Counted from the first letter of the stretch, positions 16,969 to 25,489 are shown. The stretch: 64,000 nucleotides of DNA from Prosthecobacter sp. SYSU 5D2 (GCF_039655865.1 NZ_JBBYXL010000014.1:108536-172535), one strand, 5' to 3'. Made by a program: numbers and translations. Notes: generated by a model not told the origin, from the letters alone.

Positions 16969-18069
16969 TTACTTTTTGGCTTCACCACCGGCATTGGCAA
17001 TGGCCTGGTCCTCAGGAGGCAGGAAGGCTTTGAAGCGGCCTTTGTCAATGGCCTTCATGTAGGCCTCCATCGGGCTGGCGTAACCGTCACGCAGTTTCTG
17101 CCAGATGGAGTCATCCATGAACTGCATGCCCTGGGCCTTGCCGCCGATGATGACGTCGTAAAGCTTCTGGGTGGCACCTTCACGGATGATGGCACCGACA
17201 GCTGGGGTGGAAACCATGATTTCATTCACCGCCACACGGCCTTTGCCGTCCGCCTTCTTCATGAGAAGCTGGGCCACGACGCCCTTCAGGGAAGCGGCGA
17301 GCATGGTGCGCACCTGGCTCTGCTGGTCGGCCGGAAAGACGTCAATGATACGGTCAACGGTTTTACGGGCGTTGTTGGTGTGCAAGGTACCGAAGACCAG
17401 AAGCCCCGTCTCAGCCGCCGTCAGGGCGAGAGAGATGGTTTCGAGGTCGCGCATTTCCCCCACCAGCACGATGTCCGCATCCTGGCGGAGCGCCGCACGA
17501 AGTCCGTCAGAGAACGAAGGCGTCTGGATGGGAACCTCACGCTGGGTGATGATGCTGCGCTTGTTCTTGTGCACGAACTCGATGGGCTCCTCCACCGTGA
17601 TAATGTGGCGGCGGAAATTAGTGTTGATGTAATCCAGCAGGGCGGCCAGCGTGGTGGATTTGCCAGAACCCGTCGGGCCGGTCACCAGAACCAGACCGCT
17701 GCGCATGTGGCCAAATTCCTTGACCACGGGTGGGATGCCAAGCTGCTCGAGGCTGGCGATTTTGGTGGGAATGATACGGAAGACGGCGGCATAGCCGTTC
17801 TGCTGCTTGAGGTAGTTGCAGCGGAAGCGGTGCTCGGCGTCCATCTCATAAGCGAAGTCAAGATCGCCTTTTTCAACGTAGCGCTCCCAGGCACGCGGCT
17901 CGCAGATCTCCCGCATCATGGTCTCCATGGTGGACTGGGTAAGGAGATCGGAGGCAATGGGTTTGATGCTGCCGTGGACGCGCACTTTAGGCGGCTGCCC
18001 CTGGCTCAGGTGAAGGTCAGAACCTCCCAGTTCGATGAGTTGCTGGAAGTAGTTGTCAATGATGGACAT
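16969..18069 (-). CDS. pilT: Twitching motility ATPase PilT
   Basis: A cytoplasmic hexameric ATPase that retracts type IV pili. At 366 residues it is close to the family's usual length of about 345-380. It shows GGSDLHLSQGQPPKVR at the N-terminus, Walker A GPTGSGKST (131-139), the Asp box ITVEEPIEFVH, Walker B VLVGEMRDLETI and the His box LTAAETGLLVFGTLHTNNA. AIREG (about residues 301-305) fits the AIRNLIRE retraction motif in shortened form. It follows a PilU-like paralogue by 52 bases on the same strand. No other pilus genes are in the window. Confidence 0.93.
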   Translation of the reverse strand: MSIIDNYFQQLIELGGSDLHLSQGQPPKVRVHGSIKPIASDLLTQSTMETMMREICEPRAWERYVEKGDLDFAYEMDAEHRFRCNYLKQQNGYAAVFRIIPTKIASLEQLGIPPVVKEFGHMRSGLVLVTGPTGSGKSTTLAALLDYINTNFRRHIITVEEPIEFVHKNKRSIITQREVPIQTPSFSDGLRAALRQDADIVLVGEMRDLETISLALTAAETGLLVFGTLHTNNARKTVDRIIDVFPADQQSQVRTMLAASLKGVVAQLLMKKADGKGRVAVNEIMVSTPAVGAIIREGATQKLYDVIIGGKAQGMQFMDDSIWQKLRDGYASPMEAYMKAIDKGRFKAFLPPEDQAIANAGGEAKK

Positions 18070-18121
18070 GATGGGTCAGAAAGTGCTGAAGTTAAAACAA
18101 GTGGATTCCAATCGCAGTGTA

Positions 18122-19225
18122 TTATTGGAAGAAGGAGCGCATGAGCTGCTTGTCTTCGGCGCGTGATTCGCACTCCTCGCGGCTGATGATGCCCTGACTG
18201 TAAAGATTGCGGAGCGAATCATCCATCGTGATCATTCCGACATTCTTGCCGGTCTGCATGACGCCATTAAGCATGAAGGTTTTGCCATCCCGAATACAGG
18301 CCGACACAGCCGGTGTATTGACGAGGAGTTCCACGGCCATAGCTCGGCCGTTACCGTCTGTTTTGGGAACTAGCTGCTGGGAAATGATGCCGCGCAGGGA
18401 TTCCGAGACCATGATGCGGATCTGATCCCGCTGATCTGGGGGGAAGACGTCCAGAACTCGGTCCAGAGTTCGCGCACTGTTTCCGGTGTGGAGGGTGCCG
18501 AGCACCAAGTGACCCGTTTCCGCCGCCGTGATGGCCAAGGAGATGGTCTCAAGGTCACGCATTTCCCCCACCATGATCACGTCCGGATCTTCACGAAGAG
18601 CACCACGAAGTGCAGATGCAAAGGAATCCGTGTGGGTGCCCACTTCACGCTGGTTTACGTGGCAGCTTTTGGGGGTGAGAACGTATTCGATCGGATCCTC
18701 AAGCGTGATGATGTGGTCCTGTCGCTCTTTGTTGATTTCATCAACAAGGGCAGCAAGCGTGGTGGACTTGCCACAACCCACCGGTCCTGTGACGAGCACC
18801 AGGCCGTTGTGATAGCGGATGAGGGTGCGGACCATTTCAGGAAGCCCCAGTTCCTCCACAGACCGGATGCTGGTGCTGATGATGCGGAAGGTGATGTCAA
18901 TGCCCAAACGCTGCTGGACGACAGACGCGCGGAAGCGACCAAACTCGGGCGAGTAGGCAAAGTCCACATCGCCTTTGTTTTCGAGCTGATGAATCTGCGC
19001 CTCCGTGAGGAAACTGTAGGCCAGCCGCCGGGTGTCTTCAGGACTGAGCGAGGCGGAATTGGCCCAGATGGGAGTCAAGTTTCCGAACCGTCTCCATATG
19101 GGCTGGGCTGCGGTAGGGAGATGCAGGTCAGAGGCATCATACTGCATGCAAAAACGCAGATAATCATCCACATGGCCCAGTACGGGCACGAGATCTTCTT
19201 GGGGGGCGGCGGCTTGGTCGGACAT
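18122..19225 (-). CDS. PilT/PilU-family ATPase, second copy
   Basis: A 367-residue paralogue of the downstream pilT. It has DASDLHLPTAAQPIWRRFG, Walker A GPVGCGKST (147-155), the Asp box ITLEDPIEYV, Walker B VIMVGEMRDLETISLAITAAETGHLVLGTLHT, and a C-terminus with SREECESRAEDKQLMRSFF, resembling PilU/PilT tails. The ATG at 19225 (MSDQAAAPQE) is chosen over a GTG at 19258 because the GTG would overlap the preceding gene. PilU-type ATPases assist PilT during forceful retraction; which of the pair plays which role is not shown here. Confidence 0.88.
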   Translation of the reverse strand: MSDQAAAPQEDLVPVLGHVDDYLRFCMQYDASDLHLPTAAQPIWRRFGNLTPIWANSASLSPEDTRRLAYSFLTEAQIHQLENKGDVDFAYSPEFGRFRASVVQQRLGIDITFRIISTSIRSVEELGLPEMVRTLIRYHNGLVLVTGPVGCGKSTTLAALVDEINKERQDHIITLEDPIEYVLTPKSCHVNQREVGTHTDSFASALRGALREDPDVIMVGEMRDLETISLAITAAETGHLVLGTLHTGNSARTLDRVLDVFPPDQRDQIRIMVSESLRGIISQQLVPKTDGNGRAMAVELLVNTPAVSACIRDGKTFMLNGVMQTGKNVGMITMDDSLRNLYSQGIISREECESRAEDKQLMRSFFQ

Positions 19226-19238
19226 GAGAGGGGGTAGT

Positions 19239-19616
19239 TCACGCACGCGGGCGTTCACCCTCGTGCCGAGAGAAATGTTCGGTCAGGTAAGATTGAAGAT
19301 ATTGGCTTCCATATTTCCACGCTGTCTGTTTCGCCATGGCGAGCATGGGAGACAAAATAAGCGCAATAAGGCCGCTCTTTGTAGCGGAAGCAGTCAAGTT
19401 GTCACGCTCAAACTTGCCTGCGCGTGCCGGCATTAATGAACGCACCAGAAAAAGTCCGCTCAGTGAGGCCGCTCCAATCCACACCCAGGGGTGCTTGCGC
19501 ACGGAGCGCAGGAAGACCGCTTTGGGATTCAGTTCCTCGCTGGCGAGCTGCAAATGCGCCCCGAGCTGTGTCCGGGCAAGGGCCAAATCGTTGAGAACTT
19601 TCTGTTTGGGTGTCAT
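19239..19616 (-). CDS. YqjK-like small membrane-associated protein
   Basis: A 125-residue protein with two hydrophobic stretches (about 45-62 and 80-96) flanked by basic residues, and no signal peptide. The sequence alone is not diagnostic. Its ATG overlaps the TGA of a DUF1469/YqjE-like gene (ATGA), and a DUF883/YqjD-like gene lies further upstream, matching the E. coli yqjD-yqjE-yqjK order. In E. coli, YqjD is a stationary-phase membrane protein reported to bind ribosomes; an equivalent role here is inference. Confidence 0.6.
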   Translation of the reverse strand: MTPKQKVLNDLALARTQLGAHLQLASEELNPKAVFLRSVRKHPWVWIGAASLSGLFLVRSLMPARAGKFERDNLTASATKSGLIALILSPMLAMAKQTAWKYGSQYLQSYLTEHFSRHEGERPRA

Positions 19617-19999
19617 AGGCCGGGGGGGGGATTGCCGATGAGATCGCGGTCTTTTTCAAACTGACGGAGCGTTTCTTCAAACACCCGCAGTTTCCGCAGC
19701 CGTACCTTGAGCAAGAAGAAGAATACAATGGCCAGGAACAGATGCACTCCGGCACCGCCCAGGGCGACATGCCACCATGGCCAGCCTTGGGAATCCGCCA
19801 CCAGCCAGACCAGCGCAGGCAGGGCCAGCAGCCAGCCAAAGAGCAGGCAGCCGCACAGGACGACCACCAGGATGACAATTCCGCTGAGTTTGGAACCTGC
19901 CTCCTGGGCCTCGATCTGCAGCAGACGGCCTCGGGCTTCTGCGTAGAGGGCCAATGTGCGCAAGAGCGACCTCACCCGGGAGACCTTGGTGTCAATCAT
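19613..19999 (-). CDS. YqjE/holin-superfamily III (DUF1469-like) membrane protein
   Basis: A 128-residue protein. An amphipathic N-terminus (SLLRTLALYAEARGRLLQIEAQEAG) precedes two long transmembrane helices (about 40-68 and 74-98) and a basic C-terminal tail, the layout of the Phage_holin_3_6/YqjE family. The last codons before the stop include a C9 run on the coding strand (complement of 19622-19630), and the stop overlaps the start of the next gene by 4 bases. It is not a phage gene: the neighbours are YqjD- and YqjK-like proteins. Confidence 0.75.
   Translation of the reverse strand: MIDTKVSRVRSLLRTLALYAEARGRLLQIEAQEAGSKLSGIVILVVVLCGCLLFGWLLALPALVWLVADSQGWPWWHVALGGAGVHLFLAIVFFFLLKVRLRKLRVFEETLRQFEKDRDLIGNPPPGL
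19622..19630 (-). repeat. C9 homopolymer near the 3' end of the yqjE-like gene
   Basis: Nine consecutive cytosines on the coding strand encode part of the terminal NPPPGL, a few codons before the stop that overlaps the next start codon. Runs of this length are prone to replication slippage; a change of one base would alter the C-terminus and break the ATGA coupling. Confidence 0.5.
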
Positions 20000-20023
20000 A
20001 CTTCAAGTATAGTTGCGGAGATT

Positions 20024-20431
20024 TTAGCGGCGCAGCAGAAGGCCCACCACCAATCCCACGCCAAAGGCTGTCAGGAGTGCCTGGCGGGGTTTGACACGGG
20101 CCAGTTCTTCAGCCTCGGCAAAGAGATTTTCGCATTTTTCGCGAGCTTCACCCAGTGTTTCCTTCGCGTGGACGACAGCATCATCCGCATAATGTCGAAA
20201 TTCGCCGGCTTTTTCAGTGAGGTCAGTTTTCAGTTCTGCAGCCTTTTGCTCAGCGGCGGTTTTAAACTGCTGGGCGCGGCTTTCAGCGGCCGTACGGATG
20301 TCGGAAGCTTTTTGAGCTGCGGCATTGCGGAGCTCTTCAGCGGCCTTGATGGCGCTTGCCTTGGCGGCCTGGAAGGGATCAATGCTGGGTGCGCTGCCGA
20401 AACCGTTGTCAGGATTGGTGGATTCGTTCAT
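20024..20431 (-). CDS. DUF883/YqjD-ElaB-like membrane-anchored protein
   Basis: A 135-residue Ala/Lys/Glu-rich protein. Residues about 20-105 are a continuous amphipathic, coiled-coil-like helix with heptad-like repeats (AAESRAQQFKTAAEQKAAELK). A C-terminal membrane anchor (ALLTAFGVGLVVGLLLRR) follows, with the small-residue GxGxxxG pattern of DUF883 proteins such as YqjD, ElaB and YgaM. It is the first gene of the run yqjD-like > yqjE-like > yqjK-like > pilU-like > pilT. A stationary-phase or envelope-stress role is inferred from the E. coli family. Confidence 0.78.
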   Translation of the reverse strand: MNESTNPDNGFGSAPSIDPFQAAKASAIKAAEELRNAAAQKASDIRTAAESRAQQFKTAAEQKAAELKTDLTEKAGEFRHYADDAVVHAKETLGEAREKCENLFAEAEELARVKPRQALLTAFGVGLVVGLLLRR

Positions 20432-20599
20432 AAAATTAAGGGCTGATTCAAGTGTGATTTAATGCTTCTTCACCTGGATGGCGAATGAAAAAAGGCGGGG
20501 GGTAAACCGTGATGAAGGAAGTTTGGAGAGCGATCAACCCTCCTCTGTCCACATTCATTCGCTTGTTCTGCCCGGATCGTCCTTCTCGCATTGAAGGTT

Positions 20600-20628
20600 T
20601 TGTCAGGAAAACACAATTTTCATACAGA
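20600..20628 (+). promoter_or_regulatory. Sigma-70-type promoter candidate upstream of exbB
   Basis: TTGTCA (20600-20605) and TACAGA (20623-20628) are separated by exactly 17 bases inside a locally AT-rich stretch of a GC-rich genome. Transcription would start near 20635 and leave an 87-base leader before the exbB ATG. A match of this quality can arise by chance, so this is only a candidate. Confidence 0.35.
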
Positions 20629-20721
20629 ATGGCCATTATTTTGTCTCTTCTTACGTCTATTATCGCGGTCCTCGCCTCGTCTCTTGCATCCTTCACCCTC
20701 GCGCCTACAGTCTGCCTGCCC

Positions 20722-21564
20722 ATGTATCGCCCCACTTTTCTTGCCCTCGCCATCCTGACCGTCGTGATGACATGGTTACCGCCGCTGGCCCACGCTCAAT
20801 CTACGGCCCCTGCCCCGGCAACCCCCGCAGCTCCGATAGACCAGGTCATGACACCTGCGGCAGCAGCAGATGAAAACAACCCCTTCGCCAATGCCCTCAC
20901 CCTGGAAGGCTTTATTCAAAGCACCGGTGTCATGGCTTACCCGCTGATTGTGCTTTCCATGATCACGGCGTTTCTCATCGTCCTGTTTACATTCACGGTG
21001 CGTCAGGGGACGGTGGTCAGCGATGCGTTCATGAACTCGGCTGATGCGCTGATCCGCAAGCAGGACTACCTGGGCCTGCTGGCTGTGTGCAACCGGCGCA
21101 ATGAGTGCATCGCGCGCATCACGGCCAAGACGCTGGATTTTGCCACGCGCAATCCCACGGCCAGTTTTGAAGAGGTCAAAGAAGTGACTGAGGCCGAGGG
21201 CAACCGGCAGTCAAGCCTGCTGCTGGCCCGCATCGCCTACCTGGGCGATGTTGGCGCTGTGGCCCCCATGCTGGGACTGCTGGGCACCACTCTGGGCATG
21301 ATCACCACCTTCCATGCCATCTCCGGCTCTGAATACGGCGGCTCAAACCAGCTCGGCCTGGCGCAAGGTGTTTCTGAAGCCCTTCTCTGCACGGCATCCG
21401 GACTCGTCATTGGCATTCCAGCGCTGATCTTTTATGCCATTTTCCGCGGCAAGGTGAACCGCCTCATCTCCGAGATGGAGGCCGCCACAACGCACCTGAT
21501 GGCCCTGCTGGCCGTTCAATACAAACGTGCCGCCCGCGCCGTGGCCGGACGGGGAGATGCATAA
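20722..21564 (+). CDS. exbB: MotA/TolQ/ExbB proton-channel protein with an exported N-terminal segment
   Basis: The ion-conducting subunit of an ExbB/TolQ complex that uses the proton motive force. The ATG at 20722 opens a signal-peptide-like segment (MYRPTFLALAILTVVMTWLPPLAHA), followed by a Pro/Ala-rich periplasmic stretch, a first TM (about 75-98), a cytoplasmic loop and two TM helices (about 170-190 and 215-240). The core LGDVGAVAPMLGLLGTTLGMITTF is the MotA/TolQ/ExbB signature. In-frame codons upstream to 20509 lack conservation signs. It is followed after 62 bases by exbD and then a TPR gene. Confidence 0.9.
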   Translation: MYRPTFLALAILTVVMTWLPPLAHAQSTAPAPATPAAPIDQVMTPAAAADENNPFANALTLEGFIQSTGVMAYPLIVLSMITAFLIVLFTFTVRQGTVVSDAFMNSADALIRKQDYLGLLAVCNRRNECIARITAKTLDFATRNPTASFEEVKEVTEAEGNRQSSLLLARIAYLGDVGAVAPMLGLLGTTLGMITTFHAISGSEYGGSNQLGLAQGVSEALLCTASGLVIGIPALIFYAIFRGKVNRLISEMEAATTHLMALLAVQYKRAARAVAGRGDA

Positions 21565-21626
21565 ACAGCTGAATAAAAGCCACGACTTCCGACACCAAGC
21601 TTTTTTGTCCATCCCGCTGCAGTGAC

Positions 21627-22067
21627 ATGAATTTCCGCAAACAGCATTCCATTGAACCCACGCCCATGCAGCTGGCACCGCTGGTGGATGTGCTGTTTCT
21701 GCTGGTCATTTTCTTCGCCGTGACCTCCCACTATGCCAAAAATGAGCAGGTTATGGACATCAGCGTCCCTGCGGCAGATGAAAAAGAAGAAAAGGATGAG
21801 CGGTTCCGCAACGTCGGTGAAATCATCATCAACATCAAATCCGGGGGCGAGATCATCGTCAACGGCCAGCAACTGACCGAGGATGAGCTGCTGGTGAAGC
21901 TGAAGAACATCACTTCCATGTACAAAGACCAGGCTGTTATTCTCAGGGGGGATCGCGTATCCAATTTTCAATACGTGATCAACGTCCTGGATGCCTGCCA
22001 GAAAGCTGGCATCTACAACATCGCTTTTGCCACCCAGAAGCCTGAAACTGAAGCCCCGAAGAACTGA
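21627..22067 (+). CDS. exbD: Biopolymer transport protein ExbD/TolR family
   Basis: A 146-residue single-pass protein with a short cytoplasmic N-terminus, one transmembrane helix (about 18-36) carrying the conserved protonatable Asp21 (LVDVLFLLVIFFAVTS), and a periplasmic ExbD/TolR domain. In that domain, EIIVNGQQLTEDELLVKL and VILRGDRVSNFQYVINVLDACQKAGIYNIAFAT are typical. It partners the ExbB encoded just upstream and the TPR protein starting 2 bases downstream. No TonB or TolA gene is adjacent. Confidence 0.92.
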   Translation: MNFRKQHSIEPTPMQLAPLVDVLFLLVIFFAVTSHYAKNEQVMDISVPAADEKEEKDERFRNVGEIIINIKSGGEIIVNGQQLTEDELLVKLKNITSMYKDQAVILRGDRVSNFQYVINVLDACQKAGIYNIAFATQKPETEAPKN

Positions 22068-22068
22068 G

Positions 22069-24546
22069 ATGCGCCGCCAAGACCTGTCCCGTCACCTGCT
22101 TTGCTTCTGCCTGATCGGCGTGGCCGCTGCACCGGAGCTCACCGGCCAGGAGGTACCGCGTGCCATTCCTGTGGAGGAGGATGAGCAAAGGCCCGTTCCC
22201 AAGGCCATTCCGGTTGACCCCACCGTGCTGCCGGCCCAGCCAGCCACCCCGCCAAAACCCAAGTCCCCAGACCAGGATCTGTTTGACTATGCCACCATGA
22301 TCTATGAGCGCGGGGAGTACGGTCTCGCCGCCCAATCCTATGGCCAATATCTTCAGAACTATCCTTCAGGTGCAGAAGTGCCCCTGGCCCTTTTCCGTGT
22401 GGGTGAATGCTACATGAAGCAAAACCAGCTCAAGGTGGCTGAAACTTATTACCTGGAGGTGGTGAGCCGCTACCCAAATTCCGAAGGAGCCCCTTCTGCG
22501 GCCTACCGGCTGGGAGCGATGCGTTTCAATGCCAGGGATTTTGAGGAGTCCGCACGCCAGTTTGCCTTTTGTGAAACCAAAAGCACGCTTCCACAAGTAC
22601 GTCTGGCGGCCGCCTATAACCGGGCCCGGGCCTATCAGATGCTCAATGATCCCAAGCGCCAAAGCGCGGCCTTGCTGTCCGTTGTAGGCGTTAAAACGGA
22701 CAATCCCTACCGTGAAGCGGCTCTTTTGATGCTGGGCACCGTCTATCTGGCAGAAGACAAGAAGAATGAAGCCCTGCCGCTGTTCATGGATCTCCTCAAA
22801 GAAAGCAAGGACAATGCAGTGCTGTCCGAAGCAAGTGTCAAAGCCGCCGTCCTCCAGGCTGAGACCGGAAAGCCTGAGGAAGCCATCCCCTTGTTTGAGC
22901 GGGCTCTGACCATTCCGGAGACGACGCCGGTGAACCGGGGCATCGCCCTTGTCGGCATCGTCCAGGCCCTGTTTGCCAAAGGTGATTATGATGCTGTCAT
23001 TGACCAGTATCACCGCAACTCAGGCGTACTTCCGGAAGGTGACATCCGTCCTAAAATGCTGCTGCTGGTGGGCAATGCCTACCGGATGAAAAAGAGCTAT
23101 GCCCGTGCTGTCGAAGTCTATTTGATGGTTGAACAGGGTTACCCGGGAAGTGACCCGGCCTTTGAAGCCGGCTATTGGAAACTGTACTGCTTCTATCTGC
23201 TGGATGACCGCCAGATCGGTGATTTTGCGACAGAATTCATCCAGCGGAATCTACAGAGCCGCCCGCAGCATGAATTTATCAATCTGGCCCGCCTTATCCG
23301 GGCGGACTTTTACTTCAGGCAGAGTGAATATGACAAGGCGGCCGACAGCTACAGCGATGTACAAACCGACAGGCTGCCTGAGAAACTCCAGCCGGGCACG
23401 CTCTTCAACAAAGCCTGGGCCCTGGCCGAGGCATCGCGGCATCAGGATGCCATTGGCGCCTTTACCCAGTTCCTTGCAGATTACCCTGCGCATGAATTTA
23501 AGCCCAAGGCGCTGGCACGCCGCGGACTGGCCTACCGTGAGTCCAAGGACCTGCCAAAGGCGGTGGGCGACTTTCAGCGGGTCATCAAAGAGTTCACCAA
23601 TTCAGACGCCGCCGAAATTTCTTACTTGCAGTTAGGCCTCATTGCCATGGAGCAGCGTGACGCCAAAGCCATGGTTGCCGCCTTTGAAATGCTGGTGCAG
23701 AAGTACCCTCGCAGCCAGGCCGCAGGCCAGGCGTGGTATGGCATCGGACGCGGATACTTCGATCAGAAAGACTGGGACAAGGCTGTCCCGGCACTGAAGA
23801 AGGCCATCGAGACGGACAAAGAAAACAATCTGGACCGCGCCAACCAGATGCTTCTCCTGGCGCTCTATGCGCAGCAGAATGTGGACGGGCTCAGTGCAGC
23901 GATTGATGATTATCGCAAGGCCAGCCCCAATGCCAACGTCCCTCCCAATGTCGTTTCATGGCTGGGTTTGAAGCTGTATGACATGAAGCTTTACGCCCGC
24001 TCCACCAAGTATCTCAGCCTGGCCACGACTCCGGAAGCCCCTGAAAACACAGATCCACGTGTGTGGAACTACCTGGGCATGGCTTTCCTGGAGATCCAAA
24101 ATTATGAAGCCAGTATCAAGGCCATTGATCATTTTCTGGCCGTGACGCCTGACAGCGCGGTCAAAGCGCGAGGTCTGATGACCAAAGGCCGTGCCCTGCT
24201 TGGCCTGGGCAAGATTGATGAAGCTGAAAAAGTCGCCCAGGAAGGCCTGAGCTTCGCGAAAGATGGCAAACCCCAGGCCCTTCTGCTCATTCTGGAAGGC
24301 GATGTCGCCCTGGCCGCAGGGAAAAAGCTGGAAAGTGAAGGCGATGCCAATGCCGCCTTGGAAAAATACAAGGCCGCTGCAGGGAAATTCATGTTTCCTG
24401 CGCAGTTCTTTGACGACAATGAGCTGACACCAGAGGCCATGGACAAGGCCGCTCAGGCTTTGGAAAAGGCCGGACAGGCGGAGAAAGCGGCCGAGTTTCG
24501 CAAACTGCTCAAGGAGAAATATCCAGGCTACGGAGCTGGGAAATAG
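22069..24546 (+). CDS. Exported TPR-repeat protein of the ExbBD operon
   Basis: An 825-residue protein starting at ATG 22069, one base after the exbD stop. It has a signal-like N-terminus (HLLCFCLIGVAAAPELTG), a Pro-rich linker to about residue 62, then tetratricopeptide repeats through the rest; YSDVQTDRLPEKLQPGTLFNKAWALAE and AWYGIGRGYFDQKDWDKAVPALKKAIETD are clear examples. The first repeats resemble YbgF/CpoB and BamD (YPSGAEVPLALFRVGECYMKQNQLKVAETYYLEVVSRYPNS). Such proteins scaffold envelope complexes; coupling to ExbBD suggests a Tol-Pal-like or TonB-like role. Confidence 0.88.
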   Translation: MRRQDLSRHLLCFCLIGVAAAPELTGQEVPRAIPVEEDEQRPVPKAIPVDPTVLPAQPATPPKPKSPDQDLFDYATMIYERGEYGLAAQSYGQYLQNYPSGAEVPLALFRVGECYMKQNQLKVAETYYLEVVSRYPNSEGAPSAAYRLGAMRFNARDFEESARQFAFCETKSTLPQVRLAAAYNRARAYQMLNDPKRQSAALLSVVGVKTDNPYREAALLMLGTVYLAEDKKNEALPLFMDLLKESKDNAVLSEASVKAAVLQAETGKPEEAIPLFERALTIPETTPVNRGIALVGIVQALFAKGDYDAVIDQYHRNSGVLPEGDIRPKMLLLVGNAYRMKKSYARAVEVYLMVEQGYPGSDPAFEAGYWKLYCFYLLDDRQIGDFATEFIQRNLQSRPQHEFINLARLIRADFYFRQSEYDKAADSYSDVQTDRLPEKLQPGTLFNKAWALAEASRHQDAIGAFTQFLADYPAHEFKPKALARRGLAYRESKDLPKAVGDFQRVIKEFTNSDAAEISYLQLGLIAMEQRDAKAMVAAFEMLVQKYPRSQAAGQAWYGIGRGYFDQKDWDKAVPALKKAIETDKENNLDRANQMLLLALYAQQNVDGLSAAIDDYRKASPNANVPPNVVSWLGLKLYDMKLYARSTKYLSLATTPEAPENTDPRVWNYLGMAFLEIQNYEASIKAIDHFLAVTPDSAVKARGLMTKGRALLGLGKIDEAEKVAQEGLSFAKDGKPQALLLILEGDVALAAGKKLESEGDANAALEKYKAAAGKFMFPAQFFDDNELTPEAMDKAAQALEKAGQAEKAAEFRKLLKEKYPGYGAGK

Positions 24547-24570
24547 CCGTCGCCACTCCAATCCAACCCT

Positions 24571-25488
24571 TCAAAGCCAAAGCCTGCCGGCCTCCAGCCA
24601 TTCCAGCACAAGCTCCCGAAAGGCCTGAACTGGCGGCTGGATCTCATCAGGATTCCACACCATGACCAGGGGCACGGTGCGTTCTGGCGTGACACTGAGA
24701 TATCGCAGCGCCGGGGACATGGACGCGGCAGCCACACTGTCGGTCACAATACCCACCCCTGCCCCGGCTTCTGTATAGCTGAGCACTGTGCCCATCAGAC
24801 TGGGGCTGTAGGCAATGCGTGGTGTAAAGCCCGCAGCACGGCAGGCAGCCAAAATCTCATCGTGAAGACCCACGCCCTCCCGCCGGGCCAGAACAATGAG
24901 CGGCTCCCTGGCCAGCATCTTCCAGGTCACGGACTCCTGCTCTCCCAAAGGATGATCCAGTGGAACCACCACCCCCAACGGCTCTTTCCGCAGCAGCAAA
25001 GTTTCCAATGACCTCTCCCCCTGGCCCGGCAGCGGACGTGTAATGGCCACCGACAGGCGGCCTTTGGCCACCATCTCCCAGACACGCTCGGGAGTGCGCT
25101 CTTCCAGATGAACCGATACTTTCGGATATCGGACACGGTAATCATGCAGGAGACGGCCCAAAAACCTCTGGGTCGGAGGTCCGATGTAGCCTAGCCTGAG
25201 CTCGCCCTCTTCGCCAGAGGCAGTACGGCGGACCCGGCGCATGGATTCTTCGAACCGTTCCAAAAGCAGTCCTGTCTCATGCAAAAGCACTGCGCCTGCG
25301 GGGGTCAGGGCAACCGTGCGCCGGTCGCGCTCAATTAACCTTGCCCCCAGTTCCTGCTCCAGTTCCTGCACTGCACGAGACAGCGCGGGCTGGGCAATAT
25401 GAAGACGGCGGGAGGCCTGGGAGAAACTCAGCTCCTCCGCCACAGCTTGAAAATAACGCAAATGCCGCAGATCCATGATCTGCGGCAT
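24571..25488 (-). CDS. LysR-family transcriptional regulator
   Basis: About 305 residues: an N-terminal winged HTH (MDLRHLRYFQAVAEELSFSQASRRLHIAQPALSRAVQELEQ over several lines, recognition helix near residues 30-50) and a periplasmic-binding-protein-like effector domain from about residue 95 (GELRLGYIGPPTQRFLGRLL). Three starts are possible: TTG 25506, ATG 25488 and ATG 25476. GAAGG lies 11 bases before 25488, so that is used. The region of both ATGs is folded into a perfect 12-bp inverted repeat. The gene is convergent with the TPR gene. The target and effector are unknown. Confidence 0.9.
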   Translation of the reverse strand: MPQIMDLRHLRYFQAVAEELSFSQASRRLHIAQPALSRAVQELEQELGARLIERDRRTVALTPAGAVLLHETGLLLERFEESMRRVRRTASGEEGELRLGYIGPPTQRFLGRLLHDYRVRYPKVSVHLEERTPERVWEMVAKGRLSVAITRPLPGQGERSLETLLLRKEPLGVVVPLDHPLGEQESVTWKMLAREPLIVLARREGVGLHDEILAACRAAGFTPRIAYSPSLMGTVLSYTEAGAGVGIVTDSVAAASMSPALRYLSVTPERTVPLVMVWNPDEIQPPVQAFRELVLEWLEAGRLWL

Positions 25489-25489
25489 T
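25461..25489 (-). promoter_or_regulatory. Perfect 12-bp inverted repeat over the LysR start codon
   Basis: Arms AATGCCGCAGAT (25461-25472) and ATCTGCGGCATT (25478-25489) flank the 5-base loop CCATG. On the minus strand one candidate start codon (25486-25488) is inside a stem and the other (25474-25476) is in the loop. In RNA this would be a 12-bp hairpin that hides initiation; in DNA it is a 29-bp dyad suited to autorepression by the LysR protein. Confidence 0.55.

Noticed and set aside
16939..18144. 401-codon open frame on the plus strand
   Set aside because: Antisense to pilT, which is certain from Walker motifs.
19613..19999. Holin-like protein as evidence of a prophage
   Set aside because: The family also includes housekeeping YqjE proteins, and the neighbours are YqjD/YqjK-like genes and pilT; no phage genes are present.
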